The notes below the pieces were generated by a model. The model ran no database searches. It saw only the letters and a list, made by a program, of their open reading frames with translations, and was not told where the DNA came from. From Chimonanthus salicifolius (Eukaryota; Streptophyta; Magnoliopsida; Laurales; Calycanthaceae): a DNA stretch of 64,000 nt. Location of the stretch: assembly GCA_013350335.1 (NCBI GenBank), contig CM023539.1, positions 28,017,043 to 28,081,042 on the forward strand, given 5' to 3'. Position numbers and translations under genes: made by a program. The first letter of the stretch is position 1; every line of letters begins with the position of its first letter. Positions 25,811 to 37,140 of this stretch are shown piece after piece.

Positions 25811-26880
25811 TAAACCACTCATTTACCCTCATGATTATTGGTTTAACCAAGGAGTCCCTATGGCTTAAATATGGGACACTTGGCCTAAGCTTATGCAAGC
25901 CTTCCATCTCCCAACATTGGGCTATGGGTTTCCATCATGAGATGGAAACCCTCCAAATTCCCAATGTAATTCTTATCCCATTTCATTAAGTTTTATGCGT
26001 GGGATACCACTCCCATGCCACCAACATGTGGGACTTTGCCTTGGGGTCTTTGAGATCAATACAACTCTTCACCTCCCCACTTGACTCATTTGAATTCAAG
26101 GTCCCCATGGCTTCCAATTTAACTCACCCAACTCATTAGCTCAACTCACCCCATTTAATACCAGTCATTTAATGCACTTGAGTCAACTCCATTATTTGAT
26201 TCAAATCCAACTCACTTCAGCCCCAACTAAATATGATTTAACTCAATCCTTTTAGCTCACTTGATGATCCACATGGTCAACTCGACCCATTGGGTCCCAT
26301 TTCAACCTCTTGACCCAATTAGGCGCCATGACCCATTTGAGTGACCATTGTCCATTTAAATGGGGTTTACCTAATTGCACATAGTTTACCCATTTATCCT
26401 CCATTGAACTCCTATTCAATTCAGCCTAACCCAATTAAACTTGAGCTTACCCAATGGTCAAACAAGTCCACCATGACCCCTTGGGTCCCAATTGGGTAGT
26501 TGACCCATTTAATCACACATACCCAATTATTTCCAACCCGAATTCTATCCTTGATTCATTGAATCATAATTGGCTATTGACCCAATTCTTATCCATTTAT
26601 TTCTATTGATCCACATCTACCATCCGTTGGGCAATTGACCCAACATTTGTCAAGCCTTACCCATTTACTTCTAACGAGCTCATATATGATCCATTGGATC
26701 CCAATTGGACTTTTGACCCAATTGGCAAACTTGACCCAATTAAATAATTCTTAGCCATTTATTTCCATTGATCCACATCTACCATCCGTTGGGTCATTGA
26801 CCCATCATTTACCCATCTAAGGTTCATATCTTTTTAATTCACCCTTTCAATGGCAATTTCCATATATATATCCCTAGCTA

Positions 26881-28197
26881 GAAATTATTGTTGGTTTGTA
26901 ATGTTTTTAAAGAGTCTAAGTTATGACCATATGGTGAAGCATGATTAATGGATAAAAGAATCATGGCCGAACCCCATAGAAAGAGTCATAGGTCATGTTT
27001 GGGGGTTTTTGAAGGATAAAAAATTATGGAATGATATGAATATCTTAAATGGATTTGTAATATGTTAATAAGTGGAAATATCAAACACAGCAAAATAGGA
27101 TTCCTACATCATTGAAACCATGGATAGGTATTATGTACTTTTGATGATTTTATTTCATGTTTGATAAGTTATTTTGGTATCAAACAACATGTTGCAATTA
27201 TGGGATTTTCATGCTATGTTTTGTAATATTATGTAGCATGTTAGAATTTGCATCTCATGCATGGCATGGGGGGGGGGGGGATGTTATGCAACTGGAGCCC
27301 ACACTCCGTCGGAATGTCCATGATGCAACTGTGGGGCCTCCTTAGGTGGTGAGAGTCCCACCAGGAGGATACCTTAACCGGAGACCCATGCTCCGTCGGG
27401 GCGTCCGTAAGTCGTGAGGAATAATTTGATGAAGAGAATGAGTGATTTGATGAAGAGAATGAGTAATTTGATGAAGAGAATACTATCAAGAGACTATATG
27501 TATGTGATGGGTGGGACTCATTGCATAAGACATATGCTAGCATGGCATGGCATTGATTCGGCATGATATGATCTTTATTATCATGCAAGTTTACTGGTTT
27601 TTATCTGTATGATTGGATCTCTATTATCATACATGATTTTGGATACGATGTTTTATAAGTATGATATGGTATATTATATCAGGATTTTATATACTAACCC
27701 ATGTGTTAGCCCTAATCGAATACCTACTGGGCGCGTTGTCTAACGCCCTACTTCTACCCTAGTGGATGGCGCAGGAAAAGGAAAGGGAAAGGCCGAGGAT
27801 CGCGAAGGAAGCCAAGCATAGGAGCTTGGGTGTCTAAATGGAATTTATATATGGATATTTTGTTTATGCTTGCAAGGATATGTAATAACGTAGAATATTG
27901 CTATGGTTTGATTTAATTTGAATGAATGTTTAGTTTAAAGTAATTATGACTTGTACTTGCTATCTAAACAGCTTATTCCGCAATTCAGTTATTTATATTC
28001 CGCAAGTTTTATTTAGTTCATGTGTGGATTGGTTTTCATGGGCTTAGCCCATGCACACATGGGTGGCCAGTTAAGGGTCTGACTTTGGAAGTCCGGACTT
28101 AGCTCGCGTCGTGACGCTCCCCGTTCTCTTCCACTTTACTTTTAAAAAAAAATTAGACTCTGATTCTCAGAAGGGTGGAAAAGGGCGGGGCGTTACA
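26881..28197 (+). mobile_element. Truncated class A LTR, plus strand
   Basis: It ends GGGTGGAAAAGGGCGGGGCGTTACA-type at 28197, with the normal distal block before it. Leftward it keeps one half hairpin (ATGGCCGAACCCCAT near 26963) and then fades into text after AGAAATTATTGTTGG near 26890. The 5' two-thirds of the LTR is absent. It abuts the minus LTR head to head and shares the other side of the ATTTT/GTTTT target site. Confidence 0.75.
27092..28197. repeat. Right arm of the 1.1-kb inverted repeat
   Basis: This is the reverse-complement partner of 19277-20449. Compared with the left arm it has small insertions in the AGAGAATGAGTGATTTGATGA repeats near 27425-27480 (a short tandem repeat of about 24 bp). 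Confidence 0.8.
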
Positions 28198-29303
28198 GTT
28201 TTCGATAGTAACATGTGATTTGAAATGAAAAAGGCATTATTACATTCATGATCTCATGCATGGCATGGGAGGGAGTACATGGGACCACAAGCCAAGTTAT
28301 GAGTTGTTCGGACATGACTTGGGGCTTGAAAACTAGCTTGGAAGAAGTTATGTGAACCATTGATATGTTGGCCTTGTCCGGGATTGCTAGATAGGAGTAG
28401 GGCGTAATTTGGACCAAAGAGCTCCAGGGTAACCAGTCCAAAACCCTGGGCAGAGGGAGGAGTCCACGCTCCATCGGTAATTCCGATTAACACACGTGGG
28501 GAGGTATAACAGTGACCTGGTGGTACCGTCACAAAAAACTGCGGACGTAAATGGCCAAGGGAACACCTTGATATGGTTTCATTATATCAAGGAAACTATT
28601 GATATGATTTGTATGGTGTTGGATACGGAGATTGGGTGAGGGATCATTGGCATATGATACCCATGACATGGCACATACATTAACATGATTTGGATATGAT
28701 TATCATGCGCTGTTTTAATACTATGAGGTGTTTTACTATTTTGATATGAAGTACTTATTTTGATTTTTATATTGATCCTATGTGTACATAACCCTATTTG
28801 GAATTCCTATTGGGCGCGTTTACTAACGCGCTACTTCTACCCTTTAGATGAAGGAACAGAGAATGGAAAGGACATGGGACGTGAAGGAAGCCAAGCTTAG
28901 GAGCTTGGGCAGTTTTATGTTTATTTTACTTAATTGATTTTGGAACAATGCATTGAGATAGTTGACATTTTGGGATTGTAATAACTTAGTTTATTTTGCT
29001 ATGGTTTGATGATATTTTTGGATATTTAAACTTCAGTAAATTTTATGTGATTGACTTCCTTGCTTAATATTGATGTCATGGTTATGAATGAAATCTTATC
29101 CATATGTTTATTCCGCAAATATTTGTAAGCGTGTAAACTGTTTTAGTGGACTTGGTCCATGCACACATATTGGTGGCCAGCTAAGGGTCGAGTTTTGGAA
29201 ACTCAAACTTAGCTCGCGTCGTAAAGTTCCCGCTCTCTCTCACTCTTTATAAAAAAAAAATATACTCTAATTTTCGGTGAGTGAAAAAGGGCGGGGCGTT
29301 ACA

Positions 29304-29457
29304 CACCCATGACCCATTGGGTCTTAATTGGGTAATTGACCCATTTCTTGCCCATCTAATGTCCACGTAAGCTTTTTAACTTCAAATTAAATTAAATTGC
29401 AATCTAAGTGGGCTAATCCAATAATTTTATAAGCTAAGAAACATCCGGGTTGTTACA
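29304..29457 (-). mobile_element. 5' end of a minus-strand Tekay LTR (3' LTR of Tekay-A)
   Basis: On the - strand this starts TGTAACAACCCGG at 29457 directly after the polyprotein 3' UTR, and matches the 5' end of the LTR at 37015-37140 / 40439-40464. It breaks at 29303 where Tekay-2 ends. Only 154 bp of this LTR end are present here. Confidence 0.85.
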
Positions 29458-29519
29458 ATATTACCCTACTTTTTGAAACTTTCGTCCCGAAAATCGAGCG
29501 AAGTAGGGTTTCAAACAAA

Positions 29520-29829
29520 TTATACAAATAGCTCAGGATGAGCTGCTCTCATTTCTGACTCCAGTTCCCAATTGGATTCCTCATTCCCGTGTCAGTCCCA
29601 TACCACTTTGACGAACGGAATTGCTCTGTTTCGTAACACCCTTTGTTCCGTCTCAATTACTCGGACAGGCCTCTCGACGTAAGATACGTCACTTTGGACT
29701 TCAATGTCTTGCACATTCAGCACATGTGATTGGTCAGGGTTGTACTTCCTCAGCATGGAACATGGAATACATCATGCAGTCCTGACAACTGTGGAGGGAG
29801 TATCAAACGATAGGCCACTTCCCCCACCT
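29520..29829 (-). pseudogene. Tekay-A polyprotein C-terminus
   Basis: In sense this has LHDVFHVPC, then (after a frame slip near 29750) YNPDQSHVLNVQDIEVQSD, YVERPVRVIETEQRVL and WELESEMRAAHPELFV with the stop at 29520-29522. A TGA replaces the Arg codon of the WDRHGNEE segment. It matches 16641-16941 closely. The tail resembles the chromodomain-like C-terminus of Tekay integrases, thought to guide insertion into heterochromatin; that role is family knowledge, not shown here. Confidence 0.85.
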
Positions 29830-30715
29830 TCTGATGGATTGGAAACGATCCCACAAATCTGGGTGACAGCTTCCCTTTCTTTCCAAACCTCATGTGTCCT
29901 TTTCGTGGCGAGACCTTCAAGAACACTAGGTCTCCCACTTCAAACTCAAGAGATCTTCTTCTTTTGTCAGCGTAGCTCTTCTGACGACTCTGTACCGTGG
30001 TCACTGCAACCAGATCAGGTCCAATAAGACCAGGTTCACTAGCCTCTGTCCAACACACTGGGAATCTGCAGGGTCTACCATACAATGCCTCAAATGGAGC
30101 CATTTTGAGGCTTGCCTGGTAACTATTGTTGTATGAGAACTCGACCAGTGGTAGGTGATCTTCCCAACCACCCTTAAAGTCTAGCATGTAGGTTCTCAAC
30201 ATATCCTCCAATATTTGTATTGTGCGCTCTGAGTGACCGTCGGTCTGTGGATGGAAAGCTGTGTTGTATAATAAATTTGTCCCCATAGCCGACTGCATGC
30301 TCTGCCACACCCTGCCAGTGAATCTGTCATCTCTGTCGAACACAATAGTCCTAGATATACCATGTAGTCTGATGATGTCCCTGATATATCGCTGTCCCAA
30401 AGTCTCAGACGAGTCGGTCATGTTGATAGGGAGAAAATGTGCAGACTTGGTTAGACGGTCCACTATAACCCAGATTGCATCATTACCCTTTAAAGACCTT
30501 GGCAACCCTGTCACAAAGTCCATGGCAATGTATTCCCACATTCATTCGGGCACGAATAGGAGTTTGAGCAGCCCTGCGGCTTCTGATGTTCTGTCTTGAC
30601 TTACTGACAAGGTAAAGCAATGAGAGACAAAGTCAGCCACGTCTCTTTTGAGTCCATGCCACCAATAATGCCTTTTCAGATCATGGTACATTTTGGTGCT
30701 ACCCGGATGGATGGA
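29830..30715 (-). pseudogene. Tekay-A integrase
   Basis: The zinc-binding N-domain is at about 30619-30709: HPGSTKMYH...HYWWH...C, but the second cysteine pair reads CFTLS where CLTCQ is expected (intact in Tekay-2), so metal binding should fail. A stop separates it from the core at 30541. The core reads MDFVTGLPRS, VIVDRLTKSAHFLP, a second Asp in VFDRDDRF (SDRDxRF in relatives) and the catalytic Glu in DGHSERTIQ, then LVEFSYNNSYQASLKMAPFEALYGR. The C-domain has YADKRRRSLEFEVGD and [13 protein letters not shown], the GPF/Y module. This enzyme would insert the cDNA into the chromosome. Confidence 0.93.
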
Positions 30716-30989
30716 GAGCTTTGATTGATGCGGTTCTGTGAACAACTCTCTCCTGCAGCCTTGAGGTACATATGTCCTACCTCGGAATAAAAGACCTTGT
30801 CCAGGTCGTAATTCCCATTTTGGTATGACCTCTCCAGTCGACATCTTGACCCAAATTTCTGCCACTTTAGGATCTGTCCGTTGTTCTTGTTCAATCTTGG
30901 AAACGATATTGGATTGTACCATCAGATTATACATGCTCCCACGATTTTTTATATACAAATTGAACTCTTGGATGGTCGTCAGCATTTCC

Positions 30990-31440
30990 CATTCTTTCAT
31001 AATCAGACTGGCCACAGTTGCATGTGAAATGTGATTGAGGGCATCCGCCACTTTGTTTGCTTTGTCAGGGTGATATCGTAGTGCAAATTCATAATCATGC
31101 CGGTATTCCATCCATCTGCACTATCTCAAATTGAGCTCCTTTTGATCGAACAAATACTTTAAGCTCTTATGGTCTGAAAACACCTCAAATTTCTCACCAT
31201 ATAGATAGTGTCTCCAGCTTTTGAGGGCGAAGACTACTGCAGCTAGTTCCAGATCATGAGTGGGATAGTTGCGTTCATGGATTTTTAGTTGGCTTGAACC
31301 ATATGCGACCACATGATGACTTTGAGTGAGCGAGCACCCAAGTCCTTCTCCTGATCATCACAATATCTTTCATATCCCTTGCCTCTCTCCTGTAAAATTA
31401 GAATGGGAGCGGTGGTAAGCTTCTATTTCAGATCCTCAAA
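30990..31440 (-). pseudogene. Tekay-A RNase H domain
   Basis: Sense text shows [39 protein letters not shown] and KELNLR, then a stop at about 31118, then YEFALRYHPDKANKVADAL. This is the family's usual RNase H layout ending in NxVADALS. The first part (31313-31440) is frame-shifted, and the block with the first catalytic Asp (YCDASG in Tekay-2) reads as damaged. The domain would degrade RNA in the RNA:DNA hybrid during reverse transcription. Confidence 0.88.
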
Positions 31441-32445
31441 CTTTCAATTGCACACGTCGGACCATTCAAATTTGACTCCTTTTTGAGTTAGTCGGGTGAG
31501 TGGAGCCGCAATCTTTGAGAAGTCCATAATAAATTTTCGATAGTAGCCAGCCAATCCCAGAAAGCTGGGGATTTCTATCACATTCTTCGGAGCTTTCCAG
31601 TCTTTAACTGTTGCCACTTTAGCCGGGTCCACGGCCATTCCTCCTACTGATATGACGTGTCCGAAGAAGTTGACCTCAAATAGCCAGAACTCACACTTGC
31701 TTGCTTTGGCATATAAATGATTCTTCTTCAATGTGTCCAGGACTATCCTCAAATGCTCGGCATGCTCCTCCCGACTGGTGAAATAAATCATAATATATCG
31801 ATGAAAACAATTACGAACTTATCCAGATAAGGACGAAATATTCCGTTTACATATCCATAACACGGCTAGTGCATTTGTTAGTCCAAAATGCATGACTACA
31901 TATTCATATAGTCCATACCGAGTTCTGAAAGGCGTTTTTTCTATGTCCTCATCTCTGACATGGATTTGATGGTAGCCTGACATAAGATCAATCTTGGAAA
32001 AATGGCTGGAGCCTCTGTGTTGATCGAACAGATCATCAATTCTGGGCAGAAGGTACTTGTTCCTGACAGTCAGCTAATTCAACTTCCTGTGATCCACGCA
32101 CATTCGAAGAGTACCATCTTTCTTCTTTACATATAGTACCGGTGCTCCCCAGGATGAAGTGTTGTGCCAGATGCATCCTAGTTTGAGCAACTCATCAATT
32201 TGTTTTTTCAGCTCAAACATCTCTACAGGGGTCATCCGGTAATGAGGCAATGATACAAGAGTAGTGCCAGGATAGAGTTTAATCTCGAAGTCAATCTTCA
32301 TTTTTGGAGGCAAACCAGGGAGTTTTGTCGAAAATACCCCTGCGTAATCTTTCACTACGGCAGGTAGTTCAGCCATCGGTGCATTGTCCAGTCTAATATT
32401 GTTCAATACGAGATGGTTCATTTCTTCATGTAATTTCCTGGTCAC
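31441..32445 (-). pseudogene. Tekay-A reverse transcriptase
   Basis: Blocks in order: [64 protein letters not shown] followed by a stop near 32074, then [12 protein letters not shown] with the first catalytic Asp, FGLTNA, a frameshift, and the C-terminal GHVISVGG...FLGLAGYYRKFIMDFSK. The catalytic FxDD box at 31790-31806 is broken: the text gives V-F-I-D-I-L, one Asp missing by loss of a codon, and the frame then runs into a stop. Catalysis is therefore abolished in addition to the stops. Confidence 0.93.
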
Positions 32446-32838
32446 AGGAATGTTCTGTCTGTTGGAATGTATTATAAACCGTTTTCCCTCGGGTGACTAG
32501 AATATCACTTTGCGAAGGTGACAGTCAATGTCGGCTTGAAAGGTAGCCAACTAGTCCATGCCAAATATGATGTTGTATTCTGTCATCTCGAGTACCAGAT
32601 AGTTGAATTTAAATCTGAACTCAGCAAGTTCAGTATCTACAGAGGTGCAGATTAGACCCAGTGATATGTCTCCAATAGGGGATACAATAGTGAGTGCAGT
32701 GGACAGTTGTTGTACTAAGGTACCAGTAGCAGATATGAAGGTAGCAGATATAAAGGAATGGGATGCTCCTGAATCAAATAACGCAAAAGCATACGAACTA
32801 CCAACTACTGCCATACCTTGAATCACCGAGTGATCCAC
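32446..32838 (-). pseudogene. Tekay-A aspartic protease and linker
   Basis: The domain shows AFALFDSGASHSFIS, with the catalytic DSG triad of a retroviral-type aspartic protease (RVP), then CTSVDTELAEFRF and YNIIFGMD. The Trp codon expected after GMD is TAG. The protease domain itself (32551-32838) is open for 95 codons. In working elements this protease cuts the Gag-Pol polyprotein. Confidence 0.9.
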
Positions 32839-32989
32839 CGTCTCTAGAGGAGGAACTAAAGTATATAGCCATCCAGATCCTGTTGGAATGGGGGCCCGTC
32901 CTATCTAGTTGTGTGCCCTGGATGCTTGTGACTGATCTAGCCGAGCTAGAGGACGGAAAAAACCCATGGAATAAGAAGGTCTGATGTTC

Positions 32990-33908
32990 TGTTGACACTC
33001 CCTCTTGATATGGCCCTACTGGCCACACTAATAGCAGGTGATAACACATCGAGGAGACTGAGAGACTGGTCATGATGTAGAGGGTTGACTCGGACGAAAG
33101 CCACCAGTGGAACGAGTAGAGGCTGAGGGTCTCCCAAAGTTGGGTCTGAATTTCTTATGAGGGTGGAAAGAATTTCCCCCGTTCTGGCTTCGTATGTTCT
33201 CCACAAATCTGATTGTCTCCATCAACTCTTGTTCGGCTATGCTGGCTTGACTGACCACTTCTACCAAAGTAGCTGATTCGAAAATAGTGACTTTGGCTTT
33301 GATACTTGGTCGTAGGCCTCCCTCAAACTTTCAGGCCTTCTTATATTTCGTGTCCACCATGTATAGAGCATAACATGATAAACGGAGGACTTCTTTGTAG
33401 TATTCTGAGCGGTCATGGTGCCCTGGACCAAAGCTATGAATGCCTGTGTCTGGCGCTCCTTCTTCTCTTTTGGAAAGTAATGGTCCAGAAACATCCCAGC
33501 GAATTGGTTCCAAGTTGTCTCTGTTCTATCTGCCGCTGGAATTTGTGCTTGTTGATGTTCTATGACCTTCCACCATTTGTCGGCATCATCTACTAGTTGG
33601 AAGGTAGCCTGCAGTATTCAATCCTGGTCGTCGGCGATCATAAGCAGCTTCAAGATCTTTGTGACATTCTCAATCCAGTTCTCTTCTCCTGTAGGTCCCT
33701 CCTTCCCTTTGAAATAAAGGGGACGCTACTATTGGAAATTTCTGACCATTGTTCGGTCCTGAGATTCATTGGAAGTAGTGCCTCCATTGTCGTTCTGGTG
33801 TTGCTGTAAAACGGAGGTGACTACTGCCTGCACTAGGCCCTGTAGCTCGAGAGGTACCTCAGGAATATTCACACTGTCCTGTTCCTCTTCCTGATTCGGG
33901 TATTTCAT
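32990..33908 (-). pseudogene. Tekay-A gag with zinc knuckle
   Basis: The frame beginning ATG at 33906-33908 reads MKYPNQEEEQDSVNIPEV and runs into a stop near 33727. The capsid-like core follows: DADKWWKVIEHQ, TWNQFAGMFLDHYFPKEK, QAFIALVQGTMT, the usual Retrotrans_gag signature. Frame changes occur around 33260-33500. At 32995-33035 is a CCHC knuckle (C-Y-x-C-G-Q-x-GHIKREC) with stops at both x positions. A slightly upstream ATG (MPPRR) stops after five codons, so the start is uncertain. Gag would package the RNA into particles. Confidence 0.88.
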
Positions 33909-34396
33909 CTTCGTGGAGGCATTTTCCTAAGTCATCGAAACATTGGTTGACTTCGATTACTAATAAGAACTTGTGTTTCAAATACTTTGAAGTTATAATT
34001 GCTCAAATAATCATAGGGAGGGGAAAGTTTTGTTTAGTCCTCCTATATATCACTTGTGTTCCTTACTTGGGGAAAATTGCCTAGATACACATAGTATTTC
34101 TTATTTTGAGGAGATTCTCTAGATATCACATGATGTTTCTTGTTCGGGGGAGGGATGACCTATTTCGCCATGTTTGATAAATCTACATTTTATAGTGATT
34201 GTCCTTCCCTTGCTGTCGTTTTCCTCATCCAAGGTTGTTCTCAGATAGAATGCTTACAGTCTGATTCTCGTCAAAGTAAACTAATTTGGCCCCCGTGCAG
34301 TAGACTCCGAAGAGTGAGTCAGTTGGGATTCTTATCTGTCAATGAGACATGATACAGTATTAATCTTAGTTTGCGAGACTCAACACTTCCGGTTTC
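33909..34396 (-). other. 5' leader of Tekay-A
   Basis: This non-coding leader lies between the PBS and gag. It contains the text matched by 7081-7420. No open frame of interest is seen. It may hold the packaging signal, as leaders of this class do. Confidence 0.7.
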
Positions 34397-34408
34397 GCTC
34401 TGATACCA
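34397..34408 (-). other. Primer-binding site for initiator tRNA-Met
   Basis: The reverse complement is TGGTATCAGAGC, the standard plant site complementary to the 3' end of initiator tRNA-Met. It lies two bases inside the 5' LTR end at 34411. This fixes the element's orientation. Confidence 0.93.
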
Positions 34409-35795
34409 ACTGTAATGCCCTCCCTTTTTCACTCGCATAAAAATCAAAGTATATTTTTTAAAAAAAATTAGTGAGAGAGGACGGGTCGTCACGACACGAG
34501 TCAAGTCCGAGTTTCCAAAACCCGACCCTTAACTGGCCACTATTACGTGTACGTGGACTAAGTCCACTAAAACATTTTCACACGCTTTTCTTAATAGTTG
34601 CGGAATAACTCATATAAATAAGATGTTATTCATATTCTTCTCATCATTAGGCAAGGAAAACCAATCACCATAAAAATTCCAATAAAACTTAATGATTATC
34701 AAACCATAGCAAATAAGTTCTAAGTTATTACAATCCAAAATGTAAGTCCTCCCAATACATCATTGAAATTCAAACTGAGTAATTTAAACTTAATCTTCCC
34801 AAGCTTCTACGCTTGTCTCCCTTCTGGTCCTATGTCCTTTTCCTTATCATTTCTTGTTCCATCATTTATAGGAAGAAGTAGGGCATTAGTCAGCATGCCC
34901 AGTAGGTATTCTAGGTAGGGTTATAGTACACATAGGAGTAATATTAGATTAACATAAAACATGGGTATATACATCATTAGTGGCATGTCTATGAAATATC
35001 TTGTAAATAAGTAAAATGATGCATGATGTCTATATCATAATCATGCTAACATAAGTGTCATGTCATGGGTGTCAATGCCAAATGAGATCCCACCCAATGT
35101 CCATACTCAATCACATCATAAAGCAATCAATCGTTTCCTTGGCCAATTATGTCCACAGTGTTTGAGGCGGCAACCACCAGGGCACTGTATACCCATCCAC
35201 AAATTAATCGGGATTAGCGATGGAGTGTGGACTTCCTCCCTCTGTGCAGGGTTTCCGGACCTTCCCAGGATCTTTTTGGCCCAATTACGCCGTACCTGTT
35301 TTTATCAACTGGACGAGGCCAAATCTCAACAGTTCATATAGCTTTTTACAAGCTAATCTCAAGCCCAAGTTATGTCCGGACCACTTAGAACTTGGCTTGC
35401 TGGTCATATGCGTTCCCTCCCATGCCATGCATGAGCTAATATATGTAAAAATGCCATATCATTTAAAATACATCATATCATTTGAAAATCAGATCATAAT
35501 CATATAACATTTATTTAACCAAAATAATCATCATATTTTGAATATAAACCAGTGTCATATTATACTCCATAATGTTCTCAATGAGGTAGGAATCCTACCA
35601 ATGTCCGATATATTATCCTTTCTTGTTTCGCAAGGATATCGCTAACGGTCGCGTGAGATGAATCGTAATCCCTTTGCGAACCTCTTTACCTCATCAAATT
35701 CAAACATACATTTTAGTTTGATCTTCCATTTTAATTTCATCACCCCTTACACCCTACAAGAGTCTCTGGAAGATAATAAAAAATATAACCTTCTA

Positions 35796-36184
35796 ATTCA
35801 GTCAACTGAATCTAGGATTCAGTAGACTGTATCACACCCAGATACCTGTACATTACTCGTAAACTTTCAGTCGACTGAATCATAAGATTCAGTCAGCTGA
35901 AATACATACAGATGTCATATGTGCTTTAGCCAGTACACTTTTAGTCGACTGAATCAGTCGGCTGAAATACAACCTGATATCATACGTGCATGGCCAGTAT
36001 ACTTTTAGTCGACTGAATCATATATTCAGTCGGCTAAAAGACAACCAGCTCCCTTACGTGTTCGGTAAGTATACGTTCAGTCGACTGAATCATAATATTC
36101 AGTCTGTTGAAACACCAACAGATCCTTTGTGTTCTCGGCCAGCACACTTTCAGTCGACTGAATCATAAGATTCAGTCAGCTGAA
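35796..36184. repeat. Class B palindrome array (short)
   Basis: About five pairs of CAGTCGACTGAATC / GATTCAGTCGGCTGAAA occur in reverse orientation, interleaved with GTGCTTGGCCAGTA-like text. Fewer units than in the other class B LTRs, which explains part of this LTR's shorter length. Confidence 0.88.
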
Positions 36185-37140
36185 ATACCAACGGACTCCA
36201 TATGTGCTTATAAAAACTCCATGGCCTTATAACAATTTTGGCCATTCTTTCCAACCAATCATGGAACCCATCGGTTCGGCCACACCATGGCCAAACCTGT
36301 CGTTTCCATGGATTCATTTCCATATTATTAGGTCTTAGACATACCTTCCTTCAATCTCCTTATTTTCATTTGATCTGTCTCTTCTTCCTTAATTCTTCTT
36401 CTCCTTTCTTTGTTCTTCAAAGTCTCCAATGTATGGAGGTAGAGGTGGGAGAGAGAGAGGAGAGGAGTCGGCCAAGGGGTTTGGAGTGCCCCTTGGTTTG
36501 TGTATTTTGTATTAACAACTTAGTCTCTTCACTCCCTCTCATAATGCCTTGGTCTAACCAAGGAGACCCTTAGTTAAACCAAAGAGACCCTTGGCTTCCC
36601 AAGGGTGGCTACATGGCTCTTGAGATGAAGTCCCTTGGGTTTCCAAGTGTCTAAGTACAATGTACTTAGACAAGCTACCCCATCTCATCCTTTCATCTTC
36701 TCAACTCAGATAAAACCTTAACTCAAGACTTGAACTCCTAGTGATTGACCAAGTCAACCCATGCCATGGTCGGCCTTGCATGTGGTGACCAAGTCACCAC
36801 ATGGCACTTGGGTCCCACATTGGCCATGTCACTTGATAATGTGTCATTCTTGCTTAATTGGCTTCCATGTGATGACATGTATACCACATGACAATGTCAC
36901 ATCAATCATATGCCACCTCACTTGATGGGGTGGAGTTTAATGCATTAAATGCACTAATTTATCCAATTCAACTAATTGAACTAAACTTGCCCATTTACTT
37001 TAAAATCAAGCTCACGCATGACCCATTGGATCTTAATTGGGTAATTGATCCATTTCTTGCCCATCTAATGCCCATTTAAACTGCTTAACCTCAAATTCAA
37101 TTAACTTGCAATCTAAGTGGGCCAATCCAACAATTTTATA

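Larger units (their letters stand above)
19277..26880 (-). mobile_element. Class A LTR, nearly complete, minus strand
   Basis: It starts TGTAATGCCCCGCCC, the reverse complement of an LTR 3' end. It then shows the distal block in reverse (near 19350-20290), nine TTCGGCCAT hairpins, a purine/pyrimidine-skewed leader stretch and the CCCATTGGGTC-rich zone (26280-26830). It is interrupted by the solo LTR at 22101-25810. The expected terminal text ending TATTACA is missing; similarity to 52140-52190 ends near CAATGGCAATTTCCATATAT at about 26870. Its left edge coincides with the duplicated target ATTTT. Confidence 0.82.
17001..29303 (+). mobile_element. Class B 3' LTR of Tekay-2, interrupted by a large insertion
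   Basis: It starts TGTAACACCCGAATTTTC and ends GGGCGGGGCGTTACA at 29303. It is split at 19276/28198 by the compound insertion 19277-28197; its own parts total about 3.38 kb. The left part has the AATTGGG-rich zone, CTCTATCTCTC and AAAGGAAAG leader-like text, the TTCAGTCGACTGAA array and a TA repeat. The right part has the conserved distal block with CTCATGCATGGCATGGG. Beyond 29303 the sequence is the 5' end of a - strand LTR, so Tekay-2 had inserted in that LTR. Confidence 0.87.
29458..34410 (-). mobile_element. Tekay-A internal region (gag-pol), minus strand
   Basis: This 4.95-kb interior lies between an LTR 5' end (29457) and an LTR 3' end (34411). In sense order it has the PBS, a leader of about 0.5 kb, gag, CCHC knuckle, aspartic protease, reverse transcriptase, RNase H, integrase, chromodomain-like tail, short 3' UTR and purine-rich end. 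This protease-RT-RNase H-integrase order defines Ty3/gypsy. The most complete element in the window, it carries many stops and several indels, so it is non-autonomous. Confidence 0.93.

Noticed and set aside
29704..30027. Plus-strand open frame opposite the integrase
   Set aside because: It is antisense to the integrase C-domain, whose conserved motifs are clear on the minus strand.
34397..34408. A tRNA gene fragment (initiator Met 3' end)
   Set aside because: Only about 12 bases match and they sit exactly at an LTR edge, the expected primer-binding site.
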